Of a stretch of 64,000 nucleotides of DNA, positions 25,691 to 35,156 are shown one piece after another; the stretch's first letter is position 1, and every line of letters begins with the position of its first letter. Made by a program: the position numbers and the translations under genes. The stretch spans positions 1,939,501 through 2,003,500 of the forward strand of contig NZ_CP009291.1 in the NCBI RefSeq assembly GCF_000767465.1. The letters run 5' to 3'. The stretch is from Novosphingobium pentaromativorans US6-1. GTDB lineage: Bacteria; Pseudomonadota; Alphaproteobacteria; Sphingomonadales; Sphingomonadaceae. Below the pieces are notes generated by a model. It did not search any database. It was not told where the DNA came from and saw only the letters and a program-made list of their open reading frames with translations.

Positions 25691-26605
25691 TCAGATGACC
25701 ACGAAGCGGTCGACGACGAGCGCTGCGAAGAGTGCGAAGAGATAGATCACCGAATAGGCGAAGAGCTGCTTTTCCGGTTTCATCGTGTCTTCCGGCCCGT
25801 CCTTCTCGCGCAGGCCGACACGGACAGACAACGCAAGGAACAGCGTGGACAGGACGATGGCGCTGACGCCGTAGATCGCATGCGCGCCGCCGATCCACCA
25901 GGGCACGACGCTGAGCGGCAGGAGCAGGATTGCATAGGCGAGGATCTGCCGGCGGGTGGATTTCTCACCCGCGACGACCGGCATCATCGGAATGCCGATC
26001 TTGGCGTAGTCGCTCTTCACGAAGAGCGCGAGCGCCCAGAAGTGCGGCGGGGTCCACATGAAGATGATGGCAAAGAGCACGACCGGCATCAGGGTGATGT
26101 GCCCGGTGGCGGCAACCCAGCCGATCAGCGGCGGGAAGGCCCCTGCTCCGCCGCCGATGACGATGTTCTGCGGCGTACGCGGCTTGAGCCACATCGTGTA
26201 GATGACGGCGTAATAGAAGATCGAGAGCGCCAGGATCGCAGCAGCCAGCCAGCCGATCGCGAAGCCCATCAGGAAAACCGAGGCTGCGCACAGCATGCCG
26301 CCGAAGTCGCGCGCAGTCGTGCGGTCCAGCCGTCCTTGCGGCAGCGGCCGCATCGCGGTGCGCTTCATGCCGGCGTCGAGATCGGCTTCCCACCACTGGT
26401 TGAGCGCCGCGGCTCCGCCCGCGCCAAGCGCGATGCAAAGGATCGCGGTAAAGGCGAGGACCGGGTGAATCCGCTCGGGCGCGGCGAGCAGACCGCACAG
26501 TCCGGTGAAGATCACAAGGCTCATCACGCGCGGCTTGGTCAGCGCGAAGAGATCGCGCCAATCGGCCGGGAGCTGCTGCACGGAACTGGGACTCGTCACG
26601 GACAT
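25691..26605 (-). CDS. ctaB: Protoheme IX farnesyltransferase
   Basis: A 304-residue polyprenyltransferase with nine predicted membrane helices that makes heme O from protoheme and farnesyl diphosphate. The prenyl-diphosphate binding motif is '[20 protein letters not shown]', followed by '[16 protein letters not shown]' and '[12 protein letters not shown]'. Heme O is then converted to heme A for the oxidase encoded next door. It is preceded by a 129-base spacer with a dispersed palindrome. Confidence 0.96.
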   Translation of the reverse strand: MSVTSPSSVQQLPADWRDLFALTKPRVMSLVIFTGLCGLLAAPERIHPVLAFTAILCIALGAGGAAALNQWWEADLDAGMKRTAMRPLPQGRLDRTTARDFGGMLCAASVFLMGFAIGWLAAAILALSIFYYAVIYTMWLKPRTPQNIVIGGGAGAFPPLIGWVAATGHITLMPVVLFAIIFMWTPPHFWALALFVKSDYAKIGIPMMPVVAGEKSTRRQILAYAILLLPLSVVPWWIGGAHAIYGVSAIVLSTLFLALSVRVGLREKDGPEDTMKPEKQLFAYSVIYLFALFAALVVDRFVVI

Positions 26606-26658
26606 GGTCTTAGGATCTTACACTCACAAGGGACAACATTGCGAGGCGCCAATGCGCC

Positions 26659-26702
26659 GAAGCAATCCAGAGCGGCTCGCGAAGGAGGCTCTGGATTGCT
26701 TC
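26659..26702. repeat. REP-like palindrome between ctaD and ctaB
   Basis: A perfect 15-bp inverted repeat (26659-26673 with 26688-26702, core CAATCCAGAGC) encloses a 14-base GC-rich loop. Similar palindromes with this core are familiar from intergenic spaces of sphingomonad genomes, which is recollection and not a search result. It sits between genes of the same operon and would form a strong hairpin in the mRNA. Confidence 0.7.
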
Positions 26703-26734
26703 GTTCATACCCGCAATGGCGCGCGGTTGCGTTC

Positions 26735-28420
26735 TCAGTGGTGATGCACTTCCTCGATAACCGGAAGCGTCTCGAACTGGTGGAACGGCGGCGGGCTCGA
26801 GAGCGTCCACTCGAGCGTGGTCGCGCCTTCGCCCCAGTAGTTGTCTTCCGCCTTCTTGCCGGCGACGAACGCGTAGGCAATGTTGGCGAACCAGATCACC
26901 AGCGAAGCAGCCATGATCATGTAGCCGTCGGTCGCGACCTGGTTCCAGTGCGCATAGGCCTCGGCGTAGTCGGGGTAGCGACGCGGCATGCCCTGCAGCC
27001 CGAGGAAGTGCATCGGGAAGAAGATCAGGTTCACGCCGATGAAGAACACCCAGAAGTGGACATGCGCCAGGAACTCGGAGTGCATGCGGCCGCTCATCTT
27101 CGGGAACCAGTAGTAGAACCCGGCGAAGAGCGCGGTCACTGCACCCAGCGAGAGCACGTAGTGGAAGTGCGCCACGACGTAGTAGGTGTCGTGCAGGTTG
27201 TCGTCGATGCCGCCGTTGGCGAGAACGACGCCGGTCACGCCGCCGACGGTAAACAGGAAGATGAAGCCGATCGCCCAGACCATCGGCGACTTGAAGGTGA
27301 TCGAGCCACCCCACATCGTCGCGATCCACGAGAAGATCTTGATGCCGGTCGGAACTGCGATGACCATGGTCGCCGCGGTGAAGTACATCTTCGTGTTAAC
27401 CGAAAGGCCGGTGGTGTACATGTGGTGCGCCCACACGATGAAACCGACCACGCCGATCGCGACCATGGCGTAGGCCATGCCGAGGTAGCCGAACACCGGC
27501 TTCTTCGAGAAGGTCGAGACGATCTGCGAGATGATGCCGAAGCCCGGCAGGATCATGATGTACACTTCGGGGTGGCCGAAGAACCAGAACAGGTGCTGGT
27601 ACAGGACCGGATCGCCACCGCCCGAAGGATCGAAGAAGGTGGTGCCGAAGTTGCGGTCGGTCAGCAGCATGGTGATCGCGGCGGCGAGAACCGGCAGCGC
27701 GAGCAGCAGCAGGAAGGCCGTGACGAGCACCGACCACACGAACAGCGGCATCTTGTGCATGGTCATGCCAGGCGCACGCATGTTGAAGATGGTGGTGATG
27801 AAGTTGATCGCGCCCATGATCGAGCCGGCACCGGAAAGGTGCAGCGCGAAGATGCCGAAGTCGACGGCGGGTCCGGGCGAGCCGGTGGTCGACAGCGGAG
27901 CATAGACGGTCCAGCCGGTGCCGGCGCCCAGGCCCGTGCCGCCCGGCACGAAGGCGGAGCACAGCAGCGAGCAGAAGCCCGCGACGGTCAGCCAGAACGA
28001 GATGTTGTTCATGCGCGGGAAGGCCATGTCCGGCGCGCCGATCATGATCGGGACGAACCAGTTGCCGAAGCCGCCGATGATCGCGGGCATGACCATGAAG
28101 AAGACCATGATCAGGCCGTGCGCGGTGATCAGCACGTTCCAGACGTGCAGCGTCGAGTTGAAGTCCGGGTTAACCGCACCGAACCACTTTGCGAAAGTGT
28201 CCAGGTACTGGATGCCCGGCTGCGCCAGTTCGACGCGCATCATGCCGGAGAAGGCACCGCCCACGATCCCCGCGATGATCGCGAAGATCAGGTACATCGT
28301 GCCGATGTCCTTGTGGTTGGTGGACATGAACCAGCGGGCGAAGAAGCCCGGCTTGTGGTCATGGTCGTGCGCGTGATCGTCAGAGTGCGCCGGGAAATGT
28401 TCTGGGGCTGTGGTTGCCAT
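26735..28420 (-). CDS. ctaD: Cytochrome c oxidase subunit I
   Basis: A 561-residue aa3-type subunit I with twelve membrane helices. It holds heme a, the heme a3-CuB centre and the proton channels. '[20 protein letters not shown]' carries a low-spin heme histidine, '[20 protein letters not shown]' the His-Tyr crosslink and K-channel, and '[18 protein letters not shown]' the further heme ligands. The conserved D-channel sequence near 'NHPDFNS'-like loops fits class A1. It is followed by a 129-base spacer before ctaB. Confidence 0.98.
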   Translation of the reverse strand: MATTAPEHFPAHSDDHAHDHDHKPGFFARWFMSTNHKDIGTMYLIFAIIAGIVGGAFSGMMRVELAQPGIQYLDTFAKWFGAVNPDFNSTLHVWNVLITAHGLIMVFFMVMPAIIGGFGNWFVPIMIGAPDMAFPRMNNISFWLTVAGFCSLLCSAFVPGGTGLGAGTGWTVYAPLSTTGSPGPAVDFGIFALHLSGAGSIMGAINFITTIFNMRAPGMTMHKMPLFVWSVLVTAFLLLLALPVLAAAITMLLTDRNFGTTFFDPSGGGDPVLYQHLFWFFGHPEVYIMILPGFGIISQIVSTFSKKPVFGYLGMAYAMVAIGVVGFIVWAHHMYTTGLSVNTKMYFTAATMVIAVPTGIKIFSWIATMWGGSITFKSPMVWAIGFIFLFTVGGVTGVVLANGGIDDNLHDTYYVVAHFHYVLSLGAVTALFAGFYYWFPKMSGRMHSEFLAHVHFWVFFIGVNLIFFPMHFLGLQGMPRRYPDYAEAYAHWNQVATDGYMIMAASLVIWFANIAYAFVAGKKAEDNYWGEGATTLEWTLSSPPPFHQFETLPVIEEVHHH

Positions 28421-28450
28421 GTTCTGGTGACCCTGTCCTTGAATGCGGGC

Positions 28451-29515
28451 TTATTCGGCGGCAGCAGTGGCTTCGGCGGCCGGAGCCTCCGACGCTTCGC
28501 CGGCGGGCTCTTCACCCGGCAGGTAATCGGTCTCGGATGCGGCGGTCGCCTGACCGTCGATCTTGCCGCCGGCATGCGTCAGCACCCAGGCGTCGTACTT
28601 GTCGCGCGGCAGAGCCTCGACCGCGATCGGCATGTAACCGTGCTTGGCGCCGCAAAGCTCGGAGCACTGGCCGTAATAGACGCCGGGCTTCTCGACGAAG
28701 AGGACCTTCTCGTTGATCCGGCCCGGAACCGCGTCCAGCTTGAACCAGAGCGAAGGCACGGCGAACGAGTGAATCACGTCGGACGCAGTGATCTGCAGAC
28801 GGATCGGTTCACCGACGGGGACGACCATGCGGTTGTCGACCTCGAGGTGCGAAGGACCGTCCCAGGGCTCGGAACCGACTTCGCGCACGCCGTTGTTGAT
28901 GGTCGGCTGGCCCGGGATGTTGAGCATGTTCGAGACGACCTCGAACTCGCCATTGTCGGGATAGCCGTAGGTCCAGAACCACTGGTTGCCGGTGACCTTG
29001 ATGGTCAGCGCGCCCTTCGGGGCAGGCTTGTACTGCTTGGCCAGCAGGTCGATCGAGGGAACCGCGATGCCGATGAGGACCAGCACGGGGACCAGCGTCC
29101 AGACCACTTCGAGCAGCGTGTTGTGGCTGGTCTTCGAAGGTACCGGGTTGGCGCGGCGGTTGAAGCGCACGACGATGACGACGAGCAGCAGCAGCACAAA
29201 GACGGTGATCACGGCGATGATCGGCAGCAGCACCGAGTTGTGGATCCACTCGCCATATTCGCCGAGCTTGGAGAACTGCTGCTGGAAGCCGATGCCGCTG
29301 TCGACGGGCATGCCGATCCCCGGGGTCGGGGCCATCGGCGTGTAGCTGCCGGCAGAAGCGGCGGCGTCCGCAGTCGCGGCGGCGGCAGGTTCGGATGCCG
29401 CGGCGGCGAGAGCCGCCTGGGGTGCCATGACTCCGGCAGCCATGATGCTTCCAAGGGACAGGCCCAGAGCCTTTGCGGTATGGCTCGCGGCGCGTGCGGT
29501 TTTGCCCAAATTCAT
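28451..29515 (-). CDS. ctaC: Cytochrome c oxidase subunit II
   Basis: A 354-residue subunit II. After an Ala-rich leader there are two membrane helices and a periplasmic cupredoxin domain. The CuA site is formed by 'HSFAVPSLW' and 'YGQCSELCGAKHGYMPI', with two Cys, two His, Glu and Met ligands. The C-terminus has an Ala/Glu-rich extension of about 50 residues beyond the usual end. First gene of the oxidase operon, so the promoter should lie between 29516 and 29721. Confidence 0.96.
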   Translation of the reverse strand: MNLGKTARAASHTAKALGLSLGSIMAAGVMAPQAALAAAASEPAAAATADAAASAGSYTPMAPTPGIGMPVDSGIGFQQQFSKLGEYGEWIHNSVLLPIIAVITVFVLLLLVVIVVRFNRRANPVPSKTSHNTLLEVVWTLVPVLVLIGIAVPSIDLLAKQYKPAPKGALTIKVTGNQWFWTYGYPDNGEFEVVSNMLNIPGQPTINNGVREVGSEPWDGPSHLEVDNRMVVPVGEPIRLQITASDVIHSFAVPSLWFKLDAVPGRINEKVLFVEKPGVYYGQCSELCGAKHGYMPIAVEALPRDKYDAWVLTHAGGKIDGQATAASETDYLPGEEPAGEASEAPAAEATAAAE

Positions 29516-29721
29516 ATTTTTTTGCGCTTCCGTTTTCCAAATCCGCGCACGCGAGTCGCCCCCGCATACGCGCGCCCTGATGCGGAGCCGGAGGCCCCCC
29601 TTCCGCGGGGCCTATACGCGCGCTTGCCGCGTGTCTCAAGCGCCTCTAGGGGAATTTTTGGCAAACGGCGTGTCGAAGGTGCGCCAGATCAATGAAATAT
29701 GCATCGAAGGAATAGGTCGTA

Positions 29722-30306
29722 ATGCAGGAAGAAGAAGTCCTCGCAGAGTTCCGCGCCAGCAAGGCATTGCTTGAGGGGCACTTCCTGCTCTCCTCCGGCC
29801 GCCACAGCGCACATTACCTGCAGTGCGCGCGCGTCCTGATGAATCCCGACCGCGCCGGACGACTCGCCGTCGCACTCGCCAGCAAGCTGCCGCACGACGT
29901 GCGCAAGCAGATCGACAAGGTCGTCTCGCCGGCCATGGGCGGCGTGATCATCGGCCAGGAGATGGGCCGCGCGCTGCAGGTCGACGCGATGTTCGTCGAA
30001 CGCCCGGAAGGTACTTTCGAGCTGCGCCGTGGATTTGAACTGGATCCCGGCGACAGGGTGTTGATGGTCGAGGACGTGGTCACCACCGGCAAGTCCTCGC
30101 GCGAGGCGATCAAGGCGATCGAGGCGGCAGGCGGCCGGGTCATCGCGGCGGCCTCGCTGGTCGACCGTTCGGGCGGCGCCGTGGATCTGGGCGTACCTTA
30201 CTTCCCGCTCGTCGAGATCAACTTCCCGACATACGCCGACGACGAACTGCCCCCCGAGCTGGCGGCGACCCCCGCGATCAAGCCGGGCAGCCGCGTCCAG
30301 CCCTGA
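29722..30306 (+). CDS. pyrE: Orotate phosphoribosyltransferase
   Basis: A 194-residue PRTase converting orotate and PRPP to OMP. '[18 protein letters not shown]' matches the N-terminal substrate region and '[18 protein letters not shown]' is the PRPP-binding signature. It heads a plus-strand group with pdxJ, acpS and lepB, and is divergent from the oxidase operon. The dihydroorotase at 9.0 kb acts just before it in the pathway. Confidence 0.96.
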   Translation: MQEEEVLAEFRASKALLEGHFLLSSGRHSAHYLQCARVLMNPDRAGRLAVALASKLPHDVRKQIDKVVSPAMGGVIIGQEMGRALQVDAMFVERPEGTFELRRGFELDPGDRVLMVEDVVTTGKSSREAIKAIEAAGGRVIAAASLVDRSGGAVDLGVPYFPLVEINFPTYADDELPPELAATPAIKPGSRVQP

Positions 30307-30341
30307 CCCTTCGACCCGCCGGAAAACCCCAGGATTATCGG

Positions 30342-31082
30342 ATGAACGCCCTTACCCCCTCGCGCCTGCGCCTAGGCGTCAACATCGATCACGTCGCCAC
30401 GATCCGCAATGCGCGCGGCGGCGAACATCCGGATCCGGCACGCGCGGCGCAGATCGTCGCGCAGGCCGGGGGTGACGGCATCACCGTGCACTTGCGCGAA
30501 GATCGCCGCCACATCCGCGACGAGGACCTGGTGCGCGTGCAGGCCGCCACCGGCCTGCCGCTCAACCTCGAAATGGCAGCGACCGACGAAATGCTGGAGA
30601 TCGCACTGCGGCACAAGCCGCACGCAGCCTGCATCGTCCCGGAAAAACGTGAAGAACGCACGACCGAAGGCGGGCTCGACGCAGCCGGACTGCACAACCA
30701 GCTCGCCCCGATCGTCTCGCGCCTGTCGGACGCAGGCGTGCGGGTGAGCCTGTTCATCGCCCCGGATCCGCGGCAGATCGAAGCGGCGATGAAGCTGGGC
30801 GCGCCCATCGTCGAATTCCATACCGGCGAATATGCCCATGCAGAGGGCGAGCAGGTCGCGATCGAACTCAAGCGCATCGTCGACATGGCCGCGCTGGCTG
30901 CCAAGAACGGCATCGAGCCCCATGCCGGACACGGCCTCACTTACGAGAACGTCCAGCCGATCGCAGCCATTCCGCAGCTCGCGGAACTGAATATCGGACA
31001 CTATCTCATCGGAGAGGCGATATTCTGCGGACTCGAGGCGAGCGTGACCAGGATGCGCGCGCTGATGGACGAAGTCCGGTGA
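30342..31082 (+). CDS. pdxJ: Pyridoxine 5'-phosphate synthase
   Basis: A 246-residue TIM-barrel enzyme that condenses 1-deoxyxylulose 5-phosphate with aminoacetone 3-phosphate. '[19 protein letters not shown]', '[14 protein letters not shown]' and '[13 protein letters not shown]' are family signatures holding the catalytic His and Glu residues. It starts 35 bases after pyrE; the pdxJ-acpS-lepB order is common in Proteobacteria. Confidence 0.97.
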   Translation: MNALTPSRLRLGVNIDHVATIRNARGGEHPDPARAAQIVAQAGGDGITVHLREDRRHIRDEDLVRVQAATGLPLNLEMAATDEMLEIALRHKPHAACIVPEKREERTTEGGLDAAGLHNQLAPIVSRLSDAGVRVSLFIAPDPRQIEAAMKLGAPIVEFHTGEYAHAEGEQVAIELKRIVDMAALAAKNGIEPHAGHGLTYENVQPIAAIPQLAELNIGHYLIGEAIFCGLEASVTRMRALMDEVR

Positions 31083-31154
31083 CTTGAAGCCCCCGATCCA
31101 CCATCGGGGGAAGGAAGCCGGCTGCAATATCGGCCGCAGGACGGAGAGTGCGTC

Positions 31155-31583
31155 GTGATCATCGGAATGGGTTCCGACTTGTGCAACATCGAGCGTATCC
31201 AGGCTTCGCTGGACCGCTTCGGCGAGCGCTTCGAGAAGCGCGTCTTCACCGAAATCGAGCAGGCCAAGGCCAATCGCCGCCCGTTCACCAAGGCCGGGAC
31301 CCTCGCCAAGCGATTCGCGGCCAAGGAAGCCTATTCGAAGGCGGTCGGCACCGGCTTCAAGGCCGGGGTGTTCATGAAGGACATCGGCGTCATCAATGCG
31401 AAATCGGGCGCCCCTACCCTTGCCCTCACCGGCGGCGCGAAGGCCCGGCTCGACCTGATGGTTCCCGCCGGTCACGAGGCCGTGGTTCACCTGACGCTCA
31501 CCGACGATCATCCATGGGCCCAGGCATTCGTCGTGATCGAGGCCCGTCCGCTTGCGGCGGCTCCCGCCCCGTCCGGTTCCTAG
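31155..31583 (+). CDS. acpS: Holo-[acyl-carrier-protein] synthase
   Basis: A 142-residue phosphopantetheinyl transferase that activates acyl carrier protein. '[13 protein letters not shown]' gives the metal-binding Asp, '[16 protein letters not shown]' the Glu and Lys. It lies between pdxJ and lepB. The start ATG is the second in-frame codon option; an upstream GTG at 31155 itself is not needed. Confidence 0.95.
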   Translation: MIIGMGSDLCNIERIQASLDRFGERFEKRVFTEIEQAKANRRPFTKAGTLAKRFAAKEAYSKAVGTGFKAGVFMKDIGVINAKSGAPTLALTGGAKARLDLMVPAGHEAVVHLTLTDDHPWAQAFVVIEARPLAAAPAPSGS

Positions 31584-31607
31584 ACTTTTCCGAGCGCTCC
31601 ACCGAGA

Positions 31608-32576
31608 ATGACCGAACACACCGCCGATACCGCCGCCCCCCTTCGTGCGCAGGAGAGCACCGTCAGCAAGCCGGACAAACCCAGGGTCAACTGGTTCCAC
31701 GAACTGCGCGGCCTGGCGCTGATGCTGCTGGGCGTGCTGGCGTTCCATTCGCTGATCGCCAAGCCCTTCTACATCCCGTCGATCTCGATGATGCCCAGCC
31801 TGCTGGTGGGCGATCGGCTCGTGGTTTCCAAGTACGCCTACGGCTGGAACTGGTCCTCGGTGAGCTTCCACATGCTGCCGCGCGCCAAGTGGCGGCTGTT
31901 CGGCTCGACGCCGGAGTACGGCGACATCGTCATCGTGGTGCCGGGCAACCGCAAGGCCGATCTGATCAAGCGCGTCGTCGCGCTTCCCGGCGACCGCATC
32001 GCCGTGGTCGACGGGCGCATCCGCCTCAACGGTCGATTCATTCCGCGCGAAGTCGAGCCGCCGGTCGAGATCGCCGCCGACGATGCCCTCCAATGCGAGG
32101 GCGATGCGCAACCGGGCCATTGCTACAAGGGCTTCGAGCTCTACCGCCGCCGCCTGCCCAGCGGGCGTGACGTCTATGACCTTCCCGCCTACCGCGAGAC
32201 ACTGCCCAACGGTGCGACCTACCAGGTGATCGACTATACGACGCAGGTCATGGACAATTATCCCGAGATCACCGTGCCTGAAGGCCATGTCTTCCTGATG
32301 GGCGACGACCGCGACCGTTCGGCCGACAGCCGCTTTCCCTTCGAGACGGACTACCAGGGCACGCCGGGCGGCGGCCTTGGCGGTCCGGTGCCGCTCTCCG
32401 ACATCGGCGGGCGCGCCGAATTCATCACCTTCTCGCTCGACGGTACGCAATCCTGGAACCCGCTGAGCTGGTGGAGCGCCCTGCGCGATGGGCGCGCCTT
32501 CACCAGCCTGCGCCCGCGGATCGAAACGCGCCCGTCCGACAGCAGCACCGGCCAGCCCGGCGGGACGGCCACCTGA
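31608..32576 (+). CDS. lepB: Signal peptidase I
   Basis: A 322-residue S26 peptidase that cleaves Sec signal peptides at the periplasmic face. One membrane helix at about residues 33-53 is followed by the catalytic serine in 'SISMMPSLLVGDRL' and the general-base lysine in 'LIKRVVALPGDRI', with the family box 'MGDDRDRSADSR' later. Its stop overlaps the next gene's ATG by one base, so the DUF3089 gene is translationally coupled to it. Confidence 0.96.
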   Translation: MTEHTADTAAPLRAQESTVSKPDKPRVNWFHELRGLALMLLGVLAFHSLIAKPFYIPSISMMPSLLVGDRLVVSKYAYGWNWSSVSFHMLPRAKWRLFGSTPEYGDIVIVVPGNRKADLIKRVVALPGDRIAVVDGRIRLNGRFIPREVEPPVEIAADDALQCEGDAQPGHCYKGFELYRRRLPSGRDVYDLPAYRETLPNGATYQVIDYTTQVMDNYPEITVPEGHVFLMGDDRDRSADSRFPFETDYQGTPGGGLGGPVPLSDIGGRAEFITFSLDGTQSWNPLSWWSALRDGRAFTSLRPRIETRPSDSSTGQPGGTAT

Positions 32577-33733
32577 TGGTCCGCAAGTTCCTCTATGCCG
32601 TCGCCGCCATCATCGTCCTGATCACGGTCGGGCGCATTGCCCTGCTGTTCTGGGCCGAAGACCTTACCGAAATGGCCTTCGTCCCCGACGTCACGTTCCA
32701 GCCGCAGCCGGCGATGGCGATGAACGCCTGGGACAAGTCGGACATGTGGATTGCGCGCCCCGGGATGCTGCCCAAGGCCGATCCCTCGCGCTACCTGCCG
32801 CAGGGTGCAAGCCTGCCGGCCGGAAAACCGCTATCCGCCGCGGTGTTCTTCGTCCATCCCACCAGCTACGTCGAGAAGAACGCGTGGAACGCCAGCCTGA
32901 ACGACCAGGCCTCGCGCGATCTGGCCGGCCTTTACGTCAAGGGCATGGCGACGCCCTTCAACGCTGCCGACCAGCTGTGGGCCCCGCGCTACCGCCAGGC
33001 CGCCATCGGCGCCTTCCTGACCGACGACCCGCAGGCCGACAAGGCGATAGATCTGGCCTATGGCGACGTCCTTGCCGCCTTCGATGCCTTCATCAAGACG
33101 GTCCCGCAGGACCAGCCGATCGTGCTGGCAGGGCACAGCCAGGGCTCGTTCCTGCTACGCCGCCTGCTGCGCGACCGCGTGGCCGGCACCCCGCTGGCCG
33201 AGCGCATTGCCGCGGCATACATCGTGGGCTGGCCGGTCTCCATCGACCACGACCTGCCGGAAATGGGCCTCAAGCCCTGCGACAGGCCCGAACAGGCCGG
33301 TTGCGTAATGAGCTGGCTTACGGTGGCCGATCCCGCGGAGACTGCGCAGCTGGTCAAGGCTTACGTCCGCCGCCACGGACTGGACGGGCAGCCACTCACC
33401 CAAAAGACCGCGCAGGGAGTGGCAATCGACAGCCCGTTCCTGTGCAGCAATCCACTGACGGGGACGCGCAACGGCGTGGCCGACGCGCAGGCCAATCTCG
33501 GCACCCTGGTGCCCGATCCGGCAAGCTGGAACGGCGAACTGGTAAGGCAGATCGTGCCCGCGGCTTGCGAAAGCGACATGTTCCTGCACATCGGACCACC
33601 GCCCAAGCTCGACCTCGGCCCTTACGTGCTGCCGGGCAACAATTATCACGTCTATGACTACACCCTGTTCTGGGCGAACATCAGGGCCGACTTCGAACGG
33701 CGGATAGCGGCATGGCAGAAGCAGCACTCATAA
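32576..33733 (+). CDS. DUF3089-family alpha/beta-hydrolase-like protein
   Basis: A 385-residue protein with an N-terminal signal anchor (residues about 4-24). '[20 protein letters not shown]' and the nucleophile elbow '[16 protein letters not shown]' are the hallmarks of DUF3089, a branch of the alpha/beta-hydrolase fold. It should act outside the cytoplasm on an unknown ester. The ATG overlaps the lepB stop (ATGA), and the end overlaps ruvX by 22 bases, so three very different functions share one transcript. Confidence 0.87.
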   Translation: MVRKFLYAVAAIIVLITVGRIALLFWAEDLTEMAFVPDVTFQPQPAMAMNAWDKSDMWIARPGMLPKADPSRYLPQGASLPAGKPLSAAVFFVHPTSYVEKNAWNASLNDQASRDLAGLYVKGMATPFNAADQLWAPRYRQAAIGAFLTDDPQADKAIDLAYGDVLAAFDAFIKTVPQDQPIVLAGHSQGSFLLRRLLRDRVAGTPLAERIAAAYIVGWPVSIDHDLPEMGLKPCDRPEQAGCVMSWLTVADPAETAQLVKAYVRRHGLDGQPLTQKTAQGVAIDSPFLCSNPLTGTRNGVADAQANLGTLVPDPASWNGELVRQIVPAACESDMFLHIGPPPKLDLGPYVLPGNNYHVYDYTLFWANIRADFERRIAAWQKQHS

Positions 33734-34194
33734 CCACCAGCGCGCTCGACTATCGCGATGCCTTGCCCGACGCCGGACCGCTGCTGGCGCTCGACCTCGG
33801 CACGCAGACCATCGGCACGGCTTTCTGCGACGCCGGCTGGCACTTCGCTTCGCCCGGAAAGACGCTCAAGCGCGGCAAGTTCGGTGCCGACAAGGCGCTT
33901 CTCGAGGGCCTGATCCGCGAACGCTCGATCAAGGGCATCGTCATCGGCCTGCCGCTCAACATGGACGGATCGGAAGGCCCGCGCTCGCAGTCGAGCCGCG
34001 CCTATGCCCGCAACCTTGCCGCGCTCGGCCTGCCGATCCTGCTGTGGGACGAACGCTGGTCGACGATGGGCGCCGAACGCGGCCTCATCGCCCAGGACAT
34101 GAGCCGCGCCAAGCGCGCCGAACGCATCGATTCCGCCGCCGCCGCTGTAATCCTGCAAGGCGCAATCGATGCGCTGGCCGGGGGCGTACTCTAG
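33712..34194 (+). CDS. ruvX: Holliday-junction resolvase-like protein RuvX (YqgF)
   Basis: A 160-residue RNase H-fold nuclease implicated in pre-16S rRNA 5' maturation and in resolving junctions. '[17 protein letters not shown]', '[19 protein letters not shown]', 'LLWDERWST' and '[15 protein letters not shown]' are the conserved blocks with the acidic metal ligands. The first 22 bases overlap the preceding gene. The stop codon lies inside a 17-base tandem duplication. Confidence 0.94.
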   Translation: MAEAALITTSALDYRDALPDAGPLLALDLGTQTIGTAFCDAGWHFASPGKTLKRGKFGADKALLEGLIRERSIKGIVIGLPLNMDGSEGPRSQSSRAYARNLAALGLPILLWDERWSTMGAERGLIAQDMSRAKRAERIDSAAAAVILQGAIDALAGGVL

Positions 34195-34210
34195 CCGGGG
34201 GCGTACTCTG
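34177..34210. repeat. 17-base tandem duplication over the ruvX stop
   Basis: The 17-mer GCCGGGGGCGTACTCTA at 34177-34193 is repeated at 34194-34210 with one change in the last base. The first copy contains the ruvX stop codon, so the second copy lies outside the gene. The look is of a recent slippage duplication. Confidence 0.8.
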
Positions 34211-34244
34211 GCCGCGGGCCGAAGCCGCGCCATCTTCTTGCGGC

Positions 34245-35156
34245 TTATTCCGGAAGCTGCGCGCGCCTGCACTTCGCCACTTGCGCCACGAGCCGGCTTC
34301 CGCTCTCCTCGGCACTGCGCCAGACTTCGTCTCGCGCTTCCTCGCTTTGGGCGCAGGCAGCCAGCGCTTCCCATGCATTGAGGCGCATTCTTTCGCTGGG
34401 GTGACTGCGCCCGAAATCGTTAGCGAGATCCTTCGCCCTGTCACTGCCAAGCGCCACGGCGACACGCAGGAATGTTTCGCTCGGTCCATGGCCAAGGACG
34501 CGGGAAATGCGCGCCTCCCGGGTATCGAACTCGTAATGGTTGAGCCAACCCTGCACTGCCTGCGTATGGACCAGCTTGAGCGAGACCGAGAGCGCGCTGG
34601 GCGGGTTGAGCCGATGAATGTCGCGATGCGCCCGGTAGCGATACATCCTGCCCTTGCGCAGTCGCACCCGATTCAGTTTCTTGAGCGCGACTGCTTCCCC
34701 TTTCCGGCCGCTGACGCTGCGCCCGTCATATTCGAAGTTCTCGATCTCGCAGCCCGGGCCGAAATAGCCGAGCGTCAGGAAATCGTAGTTGTGATCGTGG
34801 GCGACACCATAGCCGAAAGCCCCTGCTCCGCTTGCCCGCATCGCATAGTCGTCTGCCGCTGGCCAGATATTGGCGCGAATGCAGAAATTGCCGCGTCCCG
34901 GCGTTGCCAGGACGATCGATTGCGGCCCGCCGCTGCTGATTGCATCGACCGCCCCCGGTGACGGCGCGAAACCGGCCAGCAGGTCGATCAGCAGGTCTCC
35001 GAGGAACCGGCGGTCATTGCCAAGGCGGCGCAACCAGTGTGCGGCGTGATCGACGCTTTCCTGCTCGCTCGGATCGAAGCCCCACATTGCCAGCGCCTCG
35101 ATGCATTCGGACAGGGAAGCCGCAGAGGGCTCGCGGCTCTCGATCAGCTGCGCCAT
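34245..35156 (-). CDS. Unknown protein: cupin-like core with helical C-terminal tail
   Basis: A 303-residue protein of no family I recognise. Residues 1-60 are helical. A strand-rich middle carries 'GVAHDHNYDFLTLGYFG' (about 140-156) and 'MYRYRAHRDIHRL' (about 190-202). The His/Asp groups resemble the two metal-binding motifs of cupins. The last 100 residues are helical, in HEAT-like pairs. The upstream gene at 35144-36148 has the same order of segments without the His cluster, so the two look like diverged paralogues. It has a strong AAGGATC ribosome site and its start lies 13 bases inside the upstream gene. Function unknown; an oxygenase or other metal enzyme is a guess. Confidence 0.7.
   Translation of the reverse strand: MAQLIESREPSAASLSECIEALAMWGFDPSEQESVDHAAHWLRRLGNDRRFLGDLLIDLLAGFAPSPGAVDAISSGGPQSIVLATPGRGNFCIRANIWPAADDYAMRASGAGAFGYGVAHDHNYDFLTLGYFGPGCEIENFEYDGRSVSGRKGEAVALKKLNRVRLRKGRMYRYRAHRDIHRLNPPSALSVSLKLVHTQAVQGWLNHYEFDTREARISRVLGHGPSETFLRVAVALGSDRAKDLANDFGRSHPSERMRLNAWEALAACAQSEEARDEVWRSAEESGSRLVAQVAKCRRAQLPE

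Noticed and set aside
25682-29695. A 1337-codon open frame on the plus strand opposite the cytochrome oxidase genes
   Set aside because: It mirrors ctaB, ctaG and ctaD on the other strand, has His/Arg/Asp-rich low-complexity composition, and arises from high G+C codon bias. The minus-strand genes are certain.
30372-32450. A 692-codon open frame on the minus strand opposite pdxJ, acpS and lepB
   Set aside because: It spans three well-conserved plus-strand genes and has the Arg/His/Gly-rich makeup of antisense frames in G+C-rich DNA.
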